DNA from: Bartonella sp. AU55XJBT
GTDB lineage: Bacteria > Pseudomonadota > Alphaproteobacteria > Rhizobiales > Rhizobiaceae
Direction: 5' to 3'
Length of the DNA stretch: 64,000 bases
Assembly (NCBI RefSeq): GCF_028618525.1
Contig: NZ_JAQITC010000009.1
Coordinates: 1 to 64,000, forward strand
Under the pieces are notes generated by a model. That model worked only from the letters and a program-made list of their open reading frames with translations. It was not told the DNA's origin and did not search any database. Below are positions 7,751-17,391 of the stretch, one piece after another (positions within the stretch are counted from its first letter, which is position 1; every line of letters starts with the position of its first letter). A program made the translations under genes and the position numbers.

Positions 7751-8974
7751 ATGTTTTTGAACAGTCTTGATTTACCAGGACAACCTAAGGATTCTCGCAT
7801 TGTTGTTGCAATGTCAGGGGGCGTTGATTCATCGGTTGTTGCGGGTCTTTTGAAAAAGGAAGGGTATAATGTCATTGGCATTACATTGCAGCTTTATGAT
7901 CATGGGGCTGCAACGCATCGGGTAGGGGCGTGTTGTGCGGGACAAGATATTGAAGATGCGCGTCGTGTTGCAGAAACATTAGGAATACCGCATTATGTTC
8001 TTGATTATGAGAAACGCTTTCGCGAAGCTGTTATTGATCCTTTTGCAGAAAGTTATGCTCATGGAGAGACTCCAGTGCCATGTATCGCGTGCAATCAGAC
8101 AGTTAAGTTTGCTGATTTATTAGCAACAGCGCGTGAATTGGGGGCCGATGCTTTGGCAACGGGACATTATATTCGTTCGCGTTCTCATGGGGCACATCGA
8201 GCACTCTTTCGTCCTCTCGATAACGATCGTGATCAGAGTTATTTTCTCTTTGCCACAACACAAGAACAGATTGATTATTTGCGTTTTCCCCTTGGCGACC
8301 TTCCAAAAGCGCGCGTTCGTGAAATGGCCGCGGAAATGGGCTTTGTGGTTGCCAATAAGCATGATAGTCAGGATATTTGTTTTGTTCCACAAGGAAAATA
8401 TTCAGATGTTATCGCAAAGCTGCGTCCAGAAGCAGCCAATCCTGGCTTTATTGTTCATATCGATGGAAAGATTTTGGGCAAACATTCGGGGATTGTTAAT
8501 TATACGGTTGGTCAACGTCGTGGTATTGGGGTGTCAACAGGGGAAGCGCTTTATGTGGTTTATCTCGACGTGGAAAATGCTCGTGTTATTGTTGGTCCGC
8601 GTGAAATGTTAGAGACATATAAGCTTTTTTTACGGGATGTGAATTGGCTTGGTGATGAGTCGTTAGATGATTTCCCTTCTCAAGGTATTGAGGTGGCTGT
8701 AAAGGTGCGTTCAACACGTCCGCCTCACCTTGCACGTTTACATTATAAAGAAGGTATTTTTTCCGTTGATTTGTTGGAATGTGAAAATGGTGTGGCACCA
8801 GGGCAAGCTTGCGTTCTTTATGATGGAAGTGCCCATGATGCGCGTATTCTGGGGGGAGGATTTGTAACGCATTCAGAGCGTGCGGCTGACATTGAAAGGA
8901 TGTTGAAGCGTGTTTTGTGCAATCTTGAAACAGAAGATTCTGTTTCCTCTGAACTTAAAACAACAGCTTCATAA
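7751..8974 (+). CDS. mnmA: tRNA-specific 2-thiouridylase MnmA
   Basis: A 407-residue enzyme that thiolates U34 of tRNA-Lys, -Glu and -Gln. The PP-loop ATPase motif SGGVDSS is at residues 22-28. The catalytic cysteines are C114 in [10 protein letters not shown] and C210 in [10 protein letters not shown], both present. The tRNA-binding segment ATGHY lies near 136-140. The C-terminal beta-barrel includes [10 protein letters not shown]. Length is slightly above Escherichia coli MnmA because of a short N-terminal extension and a C-terminal tail common in Rhizobiales. It is transcribed alone and ends at a probable terminator. Confidence 0.96.
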   Translation: MFLNSLDLPGQPKDSRIVVAMSGGVDSSVVAGLLKKEGYNVIGITLQLYDHGAATHRVGACCAGQDIEDARRVAETLGIPHYVLDYEKRFREAVIDPFAESYAHGETPVPCIACNQTVKFADLLATARELGADALATGHYIRSRSHGAHRALFRPLDNDRDQSYFLFATTQEQIDYLRFPLGDLPKARVREMAAEMGFVVANKHDSQDICFVPQGKYSDVIAKLRPEAANPGFIVHIDGKILGKHSGIVNYTVGQRRGIGVSTGEALYVVYLDVENARVIVGPREMLETYKLFLRDVNWLGDESLDDFPSQGIEVAVKVRSTRPPHLARLHYKEGIFSVDLLECENGVAPGQACVLYDGSAHDARILGGGFVTHSERAADIERMLKRVLCNLETEDSVSSELKTTAS

Positions 8975-9021
8975 AAAGATAGTAAGTTAATTTATAATGA
9001 TAATTTTTATCCTTCAATTTG

Positions 9022-9064
9022 AATGAGAGACTTATGTAAAACTTTCTCATTGTAATTTTTTTTT
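9022..9064 (+). terminator. Probable mnmA terminator
   Basis: AATGAGAGA (9022-9030) pairs with TTTCTCATT (9043-9051, one G-T pair), followed after four bases by a run of nine T. It lies about 50 bases after mnmA. The remaining gap up to 9260 holds nothing else I can support. Confidence 0.6.
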
Positions 9065-9260
9065 GTGATTGAATGCCTTCAACCATGTCTTTTGCCTATT
9101 ACAAGGGGGGATAGTGGACAAGTGGGCATATGGTGGGGAAGTTGATAAAAAGAAATGTAAAAATGTCTTTGATGAATGCTCTCAAATGCTAGGGGATAGC
9201 AACTTGTGGGGTTGGCAAAGAACATACATCATTGGATATTTGTTACAACTTAAAATTTTA

Positions 9261-10076
9261 TCATCTTAAGTGTTCAAAGTCGGTAAAATGGGCGAGGGCA
9301 ATCCCTGAGGCTGTGGCAACATTGAGGCTGTCAAAGCCATCCGTCATGGGAATTCGTAAGGCTTTTGATTGTTGTAGTATATGGGGTGGTAAGCCATCAC
9401 CTTCTGTTCCAAAAATAAGGGCCATTCTTTTGGTTTTGTTGGCTTGCTTAAGCGTGTGTGAGGCAGAAGGGGAGAGTGCATAAAGATGAAAGTTTTCATC
9501 GTTTAGAGCAGCTATAATGTCATCAATATCGGCGTTTTGCGTATAGGGCACTTTTAGAGCAGCGCCGGCAGAAACTCTGATTGATTTGCGATAAAGTGGA
9601 TCGCATGAGGTTTTGTCAACAATAATTCCGTTAATGGCAAAGGCTGCTGCATTACGAAAAATTGATCCCATATTATCGTGATTTGAGATACCACATAAAA
9701 CCAGAATCAAAGCTTTTTCTGGAAGATTTTGTAAAAAACTTTGTAATGATGGGAGCGTTTTGCGTTTACCAATACCCAGAACACCACGATGAACATGAAA
9801 GCCGGTGATATTATCCATGACTTTTTGTGGAACGCAATAAATGGGACAGAGAGGCTGTGTTTTTTCTAAAAGCGTTAGAAGTCTAGGCAGACGTTTTGCT
9901 ACGATAAGCAGCGAGAGAGCAGAAAATTCTTTCGAATGCAATAATGCGGATAACGTTATTTTACCTTCAGCAATAAATTGATGTTGTCGTCCAACGAGAT
10001 CTTTTTCACGAATATTATGATAGTCTCTCAGCCGTGGATCATCTGTTTCATTGATTGTTGTGATATTCAAATGCAT
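9261..10076 (-). CDS. SpoU/TrmH-family RNA 2'-O-methyltransferase
   Basis: A 271-residue SPOUT methyltransferase. The N-terminal part (about 1-110) is the substrate-binding domain seen in RlmB/TsnR-type enzymes. The C-terminal catalytic domain has the three knot motifs: motif 1 NHDNMGSIFRNAAAF, motif 2 ALIFGTEGDGLP and motif 3 IPMTDGFDSLNVATASGIALAHF. It should transfer a methyl group from SAM to a ribose 2'-OH in rRNA or tRNA. The exact target cannot be told from sequence. Other assignments, such as RlmB or TrmH itself, are possible. Confidence 0.9.
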   Translation of the reverse strand: MHLNITTINETDDPRLRDYHNIREKDLVGRQHQFIAEGKITLSALLHSKEFSALSLLIVAKRLPRLLTLLEKTQPLCPIYCVPQKVMDNITGFHVHRGVLGIGKRKTLPSLQSFLQNLPEKALILVLCGISNHDNMGSIFRNAAAFAINGIIVDKTSCDPLYRKSIRVSAGAALKVPYTQNADIDDIIAALNDENFHLYALSPSASHTLKQANKTKRMALIFGTEGDGLPPHILQQSKALRIPMTDGFDSLNVATASGIALAHFTDFEHLR

Positions 10077-10207
10077 GCGAGATTTTTAAGGCTTTTTTCT
10101 TTCAATTTCCAGATATTAGAATTTGCTTTATTAAAAAAAAGAGAGATGAAAAAATATTATTTTAAAACTTATGGTAGAAATTTATGTTGACAGCATATAA
10201 TAATGGG

Positions 10208-10352
10208 TGTATTGTGAAGACACTGATGCGGGATAATAAATTTTGTTTTCGTATCGGGTGCAGTGTCTTGGGTCCCCGCTATTTCCCAAGTTCTGTATGC
10301 CCTTAAATTATAAGGGAAAAGAATCTGGGTCCCCAATGCCCAGATTCTTTTT
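10208..10352 (+). ncRNA. Candidate small RNA with twin UGGGUCCCC hairpins
   Basis: No protein gene lies here on the plus strand, but a terminator does: AGAATCTGGG (10320-10329) pairs with CCCAGATTCT (10339-10348), then TTTTT. Upstream are CTTGGG/CCCAAG (10267-10290), CCCTTA/TAAGGG (10300-10316) and a long stem AAGACACTG (10217-10225) with CAGTGTCTT (10261-10269). Two hairpins share TGGGTCCCC at the 5' side and its loop. Promoter candidates are TTGACA (10187-10192) spaced 17 from TATTGT, or TATAAT at 10196-10201. The 5' end is therefore uncertain. I cannot match it to a named RNA family. Confidence 0.55.
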
Positions 10353-10833
10353 GGGGGCATAACTTTTTTTCTAAATTTTTTAGCAATCATATTTTAAAAT
10401 GTCCTTAAGCTGTGAGGTTACAGGAGAGCGCTCAGTCATTTTTTCTAAGGTGAAAAGATGTTTATAGATGAGTTATAATGCACATCATAAGAAGTGAAAA
10501 TAATGCTTGATCATGATATATTTGAGCAAAAGCTAAGTTCTTCGTTCATAAGACGTGAGATGGCTTTATGTTATTCAGAAAACGTTTAATAGAGGGGATG
10601 TATTTGATTTTTGATGTGTATATTTCTCTCGGGAAAGCTGTTTGTTTATGACTTGTTTTCTTCATCCTTTATTGCTGATGTTCGTGTAACTTGAGCAGTT
10701 TTTGCGATAACAATAGTGAATTGAGACGTTTAGTATATGATGAAGCTTCTGTAATATTGAGAAAATATTGGTGATATGCCAAAAATATCATTATAGGGCT
10801 AAAAATATTATTCCTTGTTTTGTGAGGAAAAGG
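10353..10833. other. Intergenic gap upstream of CDF transporter
   Basis: An AT-rich region with no gene I can support. It should contain the promoter of the CDF transporter gene, which I could not pin down. Confidence 0.4.
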
Positions 10834-11751
10834 ATGGGGTTCATGAATGTGAAAATCAATATACAAAGCTTAACTTTATACTCTATTTTTATTGCGTGTA
10901 TTGTTTTTGCTTTAAAATATTGGGCATATCACATTACAGGGTCGGTTGCACTTTATTCTGATGCGTTGGAATCAATTGTCAATATCCTTGCGTCATTGGC
11001 GGCATGGTGGGCTGTTAAAGTGAGTATGAAGCCAGCGGATCATGATCATCCTTTTGGACACCATAAAGCGGAATATTTTTCCGCGATTCTTGAAGGAGTT
11101 CTCATTATTATTGCGGCAATTGTTATTTTAAGAGAAGCATGGATAGCACTTGCCACCGTTAAATTATTGCAGAAACCTGGAATATGGCTTGTTATTCATT
11201 TTGTTGCAACTGTCATAAACTGTATGTGGGGAGTGGTTCTGATTTGGCAGGGAAAACGGCATCGCTCACCGGCTCTTAAAGCTGATGGGGTACATTTTAT
11301 AACGGATGTTTTTACTTCGCTTGCAATTTTAATTGGTCTGATTGCTGGTTTTGTCGGGGGATGGGGCGTTTTAGATCCAATTTTAGCGATAATTGTTGCC
11401 GTTAATATTCTCTTACAAGGCTGGAAGGTGATTAGGAATGCTGTTCAAGGATTAATGGATGTTGGCGTTGAATTGAATGAAACCATGCGGATTCGGGAGC
11501 TTATTTCTGCCAATGCATCTGGTGCACTTGAGATCCATGATTTACGCACGCGTGTTGCTGGGAGGGTTACTTTTATAGAGTTTCATTTGGTTGTGCCTGC
11601 TGTCATGCAGGTCGGAGAAGCCCATAAAATTTGTGATAAAATTGAAGGTGTTCTTCAAACAGAATTTGATAATGTGCGTATTTCTATTCATGTCGAACCT
11701 GAAGATGAGGCAAAATTGCCTCCCGGTACAACGATGATACCTTTTATATAA
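10834..11751 (+). CDS. Cation diffusion facilitator (CDF) metal exporter
   Basis: A 305-residue inner-membrane metal/proton antiporter of the FieF type. Six membrane segments fill residues 1-200. Metal-site signatures are SDALESIVN in the second helix and ADGVHFITDVFTS (an HxxxD pair) in the fifth. A His-rich loop, DHDHPFGHHKAEYF, follows the second helix. The C-terminal domain (from about 210) is the usual cytoplasmic ferredoxin-like fold. I took ATG 10834 because GAGG lies just before it; the frame is open upstream and a later ATG at 10843 is possible. Zinc, iron or manganese are candidate substrates. Confidence 0.9.
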   Translation: MGFMNVKINIQSLTLYSIFIACIVFALKYWAYHITGSVALYSDALESIVNILASLAAWWAVKVSMKPADHDHPFGHHKAEYFSAILEGVLIIIAAIVILREAWIALATVKLLQKPGIWLVIHFVATVINCMWGVVLIWQGKRHRSPALKADGVHFITDVFTSLAILIGLIAGFVGGWGVLDPILAIIVAVNILLQGWKVIRNAVQGLMDVGVELNETMRIRELISANASGALEIHDLRTRVAGRVTFIEFHLVVPAVMQVGEAHKICDKIEGVLQTEFDNVRISIHVEPEDEAKLPPGTTMIPFI

Positions 11752-11761
11752 AAGGTATCAT
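11734..11761 (+). terminator. Terminator overlapping the CDF stop codon
   Basis: ATGATACCTTTTA (11734-11746) is complementary to TAAAAGGTATCAT (11749-11761), followed by TTATATAAAA. The left arm includes the last codons and the stop of the CDF gene. It may also serve the convergent gene. Confidence 0.55.
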
Positions 11762-11855
11762 TTATATAAAATACTTTAATGAGATAACCATCATAACATA
11801 CCTCGCTTTACTTATTCTTACAAAAAAATATGTCTTTCATATCGCTGTGATGTTA

Positions 11856-12692
11856 TTAAAGAGCCCTTAAAACAATGATTCCTGGTGTTTTTGCAACATA
11901 ATCCATAAAAGGGGAATCAACTACTTTTTCATTTGTTTTTCGTGAAGAAGCATTGCGTAACATTGGCCCTTTATCCGTCATGATAAAGAACCCCACATGT
12001 GTCACGTCTAATCCTGCAATTTTTGTATAAATGCCAATGAAATCACCTGATTTTAAACGGCTTATAACCTCTTCATTAATAAAGTTACTTGGAATATAGG
12101 TTATTGTGCGTTTTACAATTGGCAGTCCGAGAAGATAGGTTCTATCATCAGCTTTTTTATTGAGATACTTTTCTATGCTGACGGCATGAGGACTTATTTC
12201 AGCGGTAATATCAGCGGCGAGTTTATATTCTCTATAAGCCCAGTCTGTAAAAAAATGTTTTCGATTTAAAAAATGAACATTACCTTTAATGTAACGCGTT
12301 TTTATGACGTTATTGATGAATTCTTTTGGGGATGTTGATTTGCGCAATGCTTCAACATAATCTAGATACGTAAAGCAATCTAAGCCTCTAAAATCAATAA
12401 TGAGTTTTTCTGGTGTATTTTCTGAGCCCTGTAACATATTTGCTTTGTAAGGTGTCCCTAAAAATGCTTTAGAAAAAAAATCAATCAGGGTTCCCTTTTC
12501 GTGATCATTTAATTCTGAACGTTTTTTGAGAAGAGCATTTAATTTATTTAAAGTGTAGGGATCTAGCTCTACGTTAGTTGTTTGTTGGTTTTCTCTTTTA
12601 TTTTCTAAAGCACCCTTTTGTGAATCAGAATTTTGAACATCACATCCTGTCACAAACATTAAAGTAAGAATTAATAGGGATATTTTTCGCAT
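11856..12692 (-). CDS. DUF1460 lipoprotein, NlpC/P60-like amidase
   Basis: A 278-residue lipoprotein starting MRKISLLILTLMFVTGC, with a clear lipobox whose cysteine would be lipidated. The mature protein is a DUF1460 (N-acetylmuramoyl-L-alanine amidase-like, papain-fold) domain. The catalytic cysteine is expected in DFRGLDCFTYLDYVEAL and the histidine in VTHVGFFIMTDKGPMLRNASS. Family members cleave peptidoglycan fragments. A GTG eight codons upstream (12716) is also open, but the signal peptide fits ATG 12692 better. Neither start has a good ribosome site. Confidence 0.85.
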   Translation of the reverse strand: MRKISLLILTLMFVTGCDVQNSDSQKGALENKRENQQTTNVELDPYTLNKLNALLKKRSELNDHEKGTLIDFFSKAFLGTPYKANMLQGSENTPEKLIIDFRGLDCFTYLDYVEALRKSTSPKEFINNVIKTRYIKGNVHFLNRKHFFTDWAYREYKLAADITAEISPHAVSIEKYLNKKADDRTYLLGLPIVKRTITYIPSNFINEEVISRLKSGDFIGIYTKIAGLDVTHVGFFIMTDKGPMLRNASSRKTNEKVVDSPFMDYVAKTPGIIVLRAL

Positions 12693-13319
12693 TTTATACA
12701 CTATTTTTAAATTCACAGCTCATGGACAACTGTCTCTAAAGGGGTAGAGCCTCATGCTTATTCGTTAGATCATTATTGGATTTAATAATAGCATATAATC
12801 ATTGATGTCCTCAATAAATATGATCCGTTTTTACAGTGTAAAGCTATTCTGATGATGTTTCTTTAATCTTATCGTATATTCTGAGGATGAAATTTTTTTT
12901 AAGAGCTTATCTTTTGTAATGTTTTAATGATTATAGGGTCTCTGAGCTATTCAATAAAATTGCGATTTTTGAAAGGTGTGGTATGAGTGTGGAAATAATG
13001 ATTGATAAAGTCAATTATAATTTCTTTAAAACTATATAATATCTTTAAAATTATTGTGATGTTCTATCATCTTATGAGATCTTATTCATTATTTTCTTTC
13101 ATGAATATTTATTTGTTTAATGTAAAAAAATAATTTTTATACATTGTATACAAAGTAAAAAATAATTTTATATTTTTATCTTGACTCTTTTTAAAATTTT
13201 TACTTTGTTATTATTTTGTATGTGAAACTTATACGGTATAGAGTACTTAACAAGAAGAGGGTAAAAGAAAGCGGGGGCGTAACTGTGCGTGTAAAATGAG
13301 TGACTGAGTGTAAAATAGT
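12693..13319. other. Divergent AT-rich promoter region
   Basis: About 600 bases between the lipoprotein and the MFS gene. No gene is apparent. A perfect palindrome TATACA-T-TGTATA lies at 13138-13150, flanked by two near-identical blocks GTAAAAAATAATTTT. This could be an operator for the MFS gene about 170 bases downstream, but no regulator gene is adjacent. Confidence 0.4.
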
Positions 13320-14549
13320 ATGTATGTTATGCAAGATCACAGGCTCAATCCGAAATTTGTTCGGCGTGGGCTCATTTTAGTGTTTATCACTTTATTGTTA
13401 GATATCCTTGGCATTGCAATGATTTGTCCCGTTTTGCCTGAATATTTTTCTCAGTTAACTGGAAAAGATGTCAGTACATCTTTTGTAGAAAGAGGAAAAT
13501 TACTTGCAGCTTATTCAGTGATGCAGTTTTTGTTTGCTCCTGTTATTGGCAATCTGTCTGATCGTTATGGTCGTCGTCCTGTTTTACTTGTTTCTATTAT
13601 CTGCTTTGCTCTTGATAATCTGATATGTGCTATAGCATGGAGCTATTCTATGTTATTTATTGGGCGTCTTTTGTCAGGAATAAGTGGGGCTAGTTTTACA
13701 ACTTGTACAGCTTATCTTGCTGATATATCAGATGAAAAAAACCGTACACGCAATTTTGGTCTATTAGGGGTTGCATCCGCATTAGGGTTTATTTTTGGGT
13801 CATTTATTGGTGGTTTTTTAGGTCAGTTTGGTCCGCGTATTCCTTTTTATTTTGCCGCTGCTTTTTCGATCATTAATTTTATTTTTGCTTGGATTATGCT
13901 TCCTGAAACTCTCTCTTTATGGAATCGACGTTTTTTTGATATTAAGCGGGCAAATCCCTTAGGCGCTTTTTGGCAACTGAAGCAATATCCGATGGTTCTT
14001 TGGGTATTGTTGGTCTTTTTTCTTTATTGGTTTGCGGAATCTGTATGGCTAAGCATTTGGGCGTTCATTGCAAAAGAACGTTATGAGTGGAGTTCGTTTT
14101 CCATAGGGCTATCCTATAGTGTTTTTGGGATAGGCCAATTTATTGTTGTCGCTCTTATTTTGCCTTATTTTTCTAAACGATGGAGCGATTGGCGTATTAC
14201 AATAGTGGGGCTTTTGTTTGCATCCGTTGCTATGCTAGGCTATACATTCGCAATAAAGGGGTGGATGGTTTATATGGTTTGTGCATGTACAATGCTTGAA
14301 TATCTTGTTCATGCACCTATCCGTGCTATTGCTTCAGCGCAGGTGCCGACAAATGTACAAGGAGAACTACAAGGAGCCATGACATCTGTTGTTTCATTGA
14401 GTTTAATATTTGGTTCTGTTTTTTATGTATTTCTCTTTGAATGTTTTACAGATAAAAATGCACTGTTTTATTTTTCTGGTGCTCCTTTTGTTGGAGGTTT
14501 TTTGCTGCTTGTCGTTGCAACGATCATTTTTACCTTGCGGGTACGTTAA
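13320..14549 (+). CDS. MFS transporter, TetA-like
   Basis: A 409-residue inner-membrane major facilitator with about twelve membrane segments. The loop 2-3 motif A reads GNLSDRYGRRPVLL, and GRLLSGISGASFTTCTAYLAD fits the TetA/class G multidrug group (DHA1 family). It should act as a drug/proton antiporter, but resistance to any particular drug cannot be claimed. The start is ATG 13320 or ATG 13329; neither has a strong ribosome site. The gene stands alone. Confidence 0.88.
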   Translation: MYVMQDHRLNPKFVRRGLILVFITLLLDILGIAMICPVLPEYFSQLTGKDVSTSFVERGKLLAAYSVMQFLFAPVIGNLSDRYGRRPVLLVSIICFALDNLICAIAWSYSMLFIGRLLSGISGASFTTCTAYLADISDEKNRTRNFGLLGVASALGFIFGSFIGGFLGQFGPRIPFYFAAAFSIINFIFAWIMLPETLSLWNRRFFDIKRANPLGAFWQLKQYPMVLWVLLVFFLYWFAESVWLSIWAFIAKERYEWSSFSIGLSYSVFGIGQFIVVALILPYFSKRWSDWRITIVGLLFASVAMLGYTFAIKGWMVYMVCACTMLEYLVHAPIRAIASAQVPTNVQGELQGAMTSVVSLSLIFGSVFYVFLFECFTDKNALFYFSGAPFVGGFLLLVVATIIFTLRVR

Positions 14550-14802
14550 TTTGTCGAAGAGAGCTGGTAAAAATATTTTGCGAGAGAATGCAATAATTTT
14601 TAATTTTTTTGTGATGTTTGTTTGGTAATATGAGTATGTATCGTAAAGCTCTTGTTTTTTGCTTAGTACCATTCAGTATTCATGGAGCATTACGTTAAAA
14701 AAATGCTCCAGTGTTAGATGCAGCAGTGTTATACGAATAATTTCAAATTTTTGATACTCAAACTGGAAATAAAATACTGCGTATATTTATTTGCATTTTA
14801 TT

Positions 14803-15999
14803 TTAAGATATTTTTTTATAATTCATAATGAGATCAGAAAAATGCTGAAAGAGGTAGTGACTATCTTGTGGTCCTGGGGAAGCTTCGGGGTGATATTGAA
14901 CAGAAAAAACGGGTTTTCCAATAATTCGAATACCACAGTTTGAACCATCAAAGAGAGAAATATGTGTTTCCTGAACATGTTTTGGTAAAGAGGTTACATC
15001 GACAGCAAAACCGTGATTCATCGATACAATTTCAACTTTTCCAGTGTTAAGGTCTTTAACGGGGTGGTTTGCACCATGGTGTCCTTGGTGCATTTTTACG
15101 GTTTTTGCACCAACTGTCAGAGCGAGAAGTTGATGACCAAGACATATTCCAAAAATTGGTAAATTATGATCAATCAATGTGTTGATTGTTGGTATGGCAT
15201 ATTGAGCTGTCGCTGCGGGATCTCCAGGCCCATTAGAAAGAAAAATACCATCAGGATTCATTGCCAGAATTTCTTTTGCACTTGTGTGGGCGGGTACAAC
15301 AGTAATGCGTGCTTTTTGTGTTGCCATAAGGCGAAGAATATTGCGTTTAATACCATAGTCAATGGCAACGATGTGAAGATTGTGTACATTGTTTGTGCCA
15401 TATCCTTTATTCCAACACCATGGTTCTTCATCCCATTGCATTGACGATTGAGATGTCACTTCTTTCGTAAGATCAAGATTGACGAGACCATGCCATTTTT
15501 GTGCACGTTTTTTTAAAGAAGGAATATCAAAATTTCCATCAGGATCATGCGCAATGACAGCATTTTGAGCACCCTTTTCACGAATAAGAATTGTGAGTGC
15601 GCGTGTATCAATACCACAAAGTGCAATAATTTTACGGGCTTTAAGCCATTGATGAAGGTTTTCATTGGCACGATAGTTTGAAGGATGCGTAATATCTGCC
15701 TTGAAAATAGCCCCAACAGCACCGTGGTCGTGGAGAGGCGTGAGCGCTTCAATATCTTCACTATTTGCCCCTACATTTCCTATATGAGGAAATGTAAAAT
15801 TAATGATTTGTTGTGTGTATGATGGGTCTGTGAGGATTTCTTCATAGCCTGTGATGGCAGTATTAAAGCATACTTCAGCTTCAGCAATACCTGTCGCACC
15901 TGCTCCTTTGCCTTCAATAACGGTTCCATCAGCAAGGACTAAGAGGGCTGTAGGTTTGCTAACACTCCAAGGGCTGCTCGATGAAATCGTTTGTATCAT
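14803..15999 (-). CDS. carA: Carbamoyl-phosphate synthase small subunit CarA
   Basis: A 398-residue glutaminase subunit of carbamoyl-phosphate synthase, feeding pyrimidine and arginine synthesis. The N-terminal CarA-specific domain spans about 1-150 (ALLVLADGTVIEGKGAG, FNTAITGYEEILTDPSY). The class I amidotransferase domain follows with nucleophile Cys in FGICLGHQLLAL and the His/Glu pair in QYHPEASPGP. I set the start at ATG 15999; an in-frame TTG at 16014 is less likely. carB is not in this window. A dyad TGGAGCATT/AATGCTCCA lies downstream at 14683-14710 without a T-run. Confidence 0.96.
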   Translation of the reverse strand: MIQTISSSSPWSVSKPTALLVLADGTVIEGKGAGATGIAEAEVCFNTAITGYEEILTDPSYTQQIINFTFPHIGNVGANSEDIEALTPLHDHGAVGAIFKADITHPSNYRANENLHQWLKARKIIALCGIDTRALTILIREKGAQNAVIAHDPDGNFDIPSLKKRAQKWHGLVNLDLTKEVTSQSSMQWDEEPWCWNKGYGTNNVHNLHIVAIDYGIKRNILRLMATQKARITVVPAHTSAKEILAMNPDGIFLSNGPGDPAATAQYAIPTINTLIDHNLPIFGICLGHQLLALTVGAKTVKMHQGHHGANHPVKDLNTGKVEIVSMNHGFAVDVTSLPKHVQETHISLFDGSNCGIRIIGKPVFSVQYHPEASPGPQDSHYLFQHFSDLIMNYKKIS

Positions 16000-16259
16000 A
16001 GTGTGTACCCACAATTTATTTTCTGAAAGGTATAATAATTAACTTTACACAAAAATCATACCTCTAACAGATGCTGTGTCTATTATTCTAGTCATGTTTT
16101 GCTTAAAACAGAGAGTATAAGGACATTCCATGAAGAGGTAAAGTCTTGTTTTATCTTTTCTAAGATCGAGTTCTTAATTATTTTTTTTTATCCTCCATTG
16201 CAAGATGGATAAAGATTGGTTAAAAGGCATTTTCCGTTTGAACAAAATTGGATAAATTT

Positions 16260-16712
16260 ATGTTGCGTGACCAGATTGATGGGGCTCTTAAGGCTGCTTT
16301 GAAAGCGCAAGATAGGGCGCGTCTTGCTACACTTCGTTTAATGAATGCTGCGGTTAGAGATCGTGATATTCTTTATTATGATGAAGGAAAGCTAGAAGTG
16401 AATGATCAGCAGATACAGTCTGTTTTCATGAAAATGCTTCAACAGCGTGAAAAGTTGATGCGTGTCTATAAAGAGTCTGGCTGCTTGGAATTGGCAGAGA
16501 GAGAACAAGCAGAAATAGAAGTTATTCGTGAGTTTCTTCCTTATCAACTTAAGGAGATGGAAGTAGAACAGGTTCTTTGTGAAGCTTTGGCACAAACGAA
16601 AGCTAAAAAATTACGTGATATCGGTAAGGTGATGGCGTGGCTTAAGGAGCGGTACGCAGGGCAAATGAATTTTTCTAAAGTGTGCAATAGTCTTCGTAAA
16701 AAATTGCAATAG
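16260..16712 (+). CDS. yqeY: GatB/YqeY domain protein
   Basis: A 150-residue cytosolic protein of the YqeY family, related to the tail domain of the GatB amidotransferase subunit and thought to bind tRNA. The family start MLRDQIDGALKAALKAQD is at ATG 16260, giving the usual length of about 150. A TTG at 16248 is in frame but unlikely. REQAEIEVIREFLPYQL and the C-terminal GKVMAWLKERYAGQMNFSKV are typical. It diverges from carA across a 260-base region. In many proteobacteria yqeY sits between carA and dnaG; here dnaG lies 6 kb away on the same strand. Confidence 0.92.
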   Translation: MLRDQIDGALKAALKAQDRARLATLRLMNAAVRDRDILYYDEGKLEVNDQQIQSVFMKMLQQREKLMRVYKESGCLELAEREQAEIEVIREFLPYQLKEMEVEQVLCEALAQTKAKKLRDIGKVMAWLKERYAGQMNFSKVCNSLRKKLQ

Positions 16713-17391
16713 AGCTTATTAATTCAAGCAATTGAAAAATATTTTATTGTGCGTCACTTTTGTAAGTCAGTAAAAATATCAGTATATACTATTTATCTTT
16801 TACAATAAAACTCTTATCAAAAAAAATAACTCTTTGAAGTGAACGAATCTTTCTTAGGGATCATGGCGCAATAAAATATCTTTTCTATCTTATTATTTTC
16901 TGTTCTTCAAAGCTTTTAAATCATTAAAAAAACAAAAAGATTATAGAATTTTTCCTTTTAAAAAGATTTATTGTCTTCAATGTTAAAGATAAAAAAAGAG
17001 GATGATGAGAAAAGCTAACACATAAAAATTTCAAACTTTTTGTAGGTGTGTATTTTAGGCTTTTTTGGTGATTCACAGCGCTGGTTTGGTAAAGAATTGC
17101 TATTATTTTCCAAGAATGAAGATTATTCGGCAAAAAGTTTAAATCCAGATGATTTTATCGATATGGTGCGTGTCTGCTTAATTCAAGCACTTGTTGTCAT
17201 GTTTGGGATAAGAAAGGCAGAACTTTAAACGTTTTTTCTAAGGAACATTTTTAAGCTAAAATAACAAGGTATTTCGAAAAGAAGTTTTCGTTTGTAATCT
17301 GTTTTGAGATAGTTTTGCAATTCTTTTCTTTGATTAAATCCCTTATAAGCTATATAAAATCTATACATTATGCAGAATAAAATGAGTATCC
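16713..17391. other. Intergenic gap, no convincing gene
   Basis: AT-rich region between the convergent yqeY and ubiC genes. A plus-strand frame at 17046-17228 (60 codons, ending VVMFGIRKAEL) has no ribosome site or recognisable relative and could be a relic. TTAATTCAAGCA occurs near 16719 and 17179 as a short direct repeat. Confidence 0.35.

Noticed and set aside
9069..9269. 66-codon plus-strand frame after mnmA
   Set aside because: No ribosome site or relatives, and it runs into the end of the convergent methyltransferase gene.
10169..10390. 73-codon minus-strand frame
   Set aside because: It lies antisense to the candidate structured RNA and has no plausible start.
14683..14710. carA terminator
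   Set aside because: The dyad TGGAGCATT/AATGCTCCA has no T-run on the minus strand after the stem, so it does not meet terminator criteria.
17046..17228. 60-codon frame between yqeY and ubiC
   Set aside because: No ribosome site and no recognised family; at most a relic.
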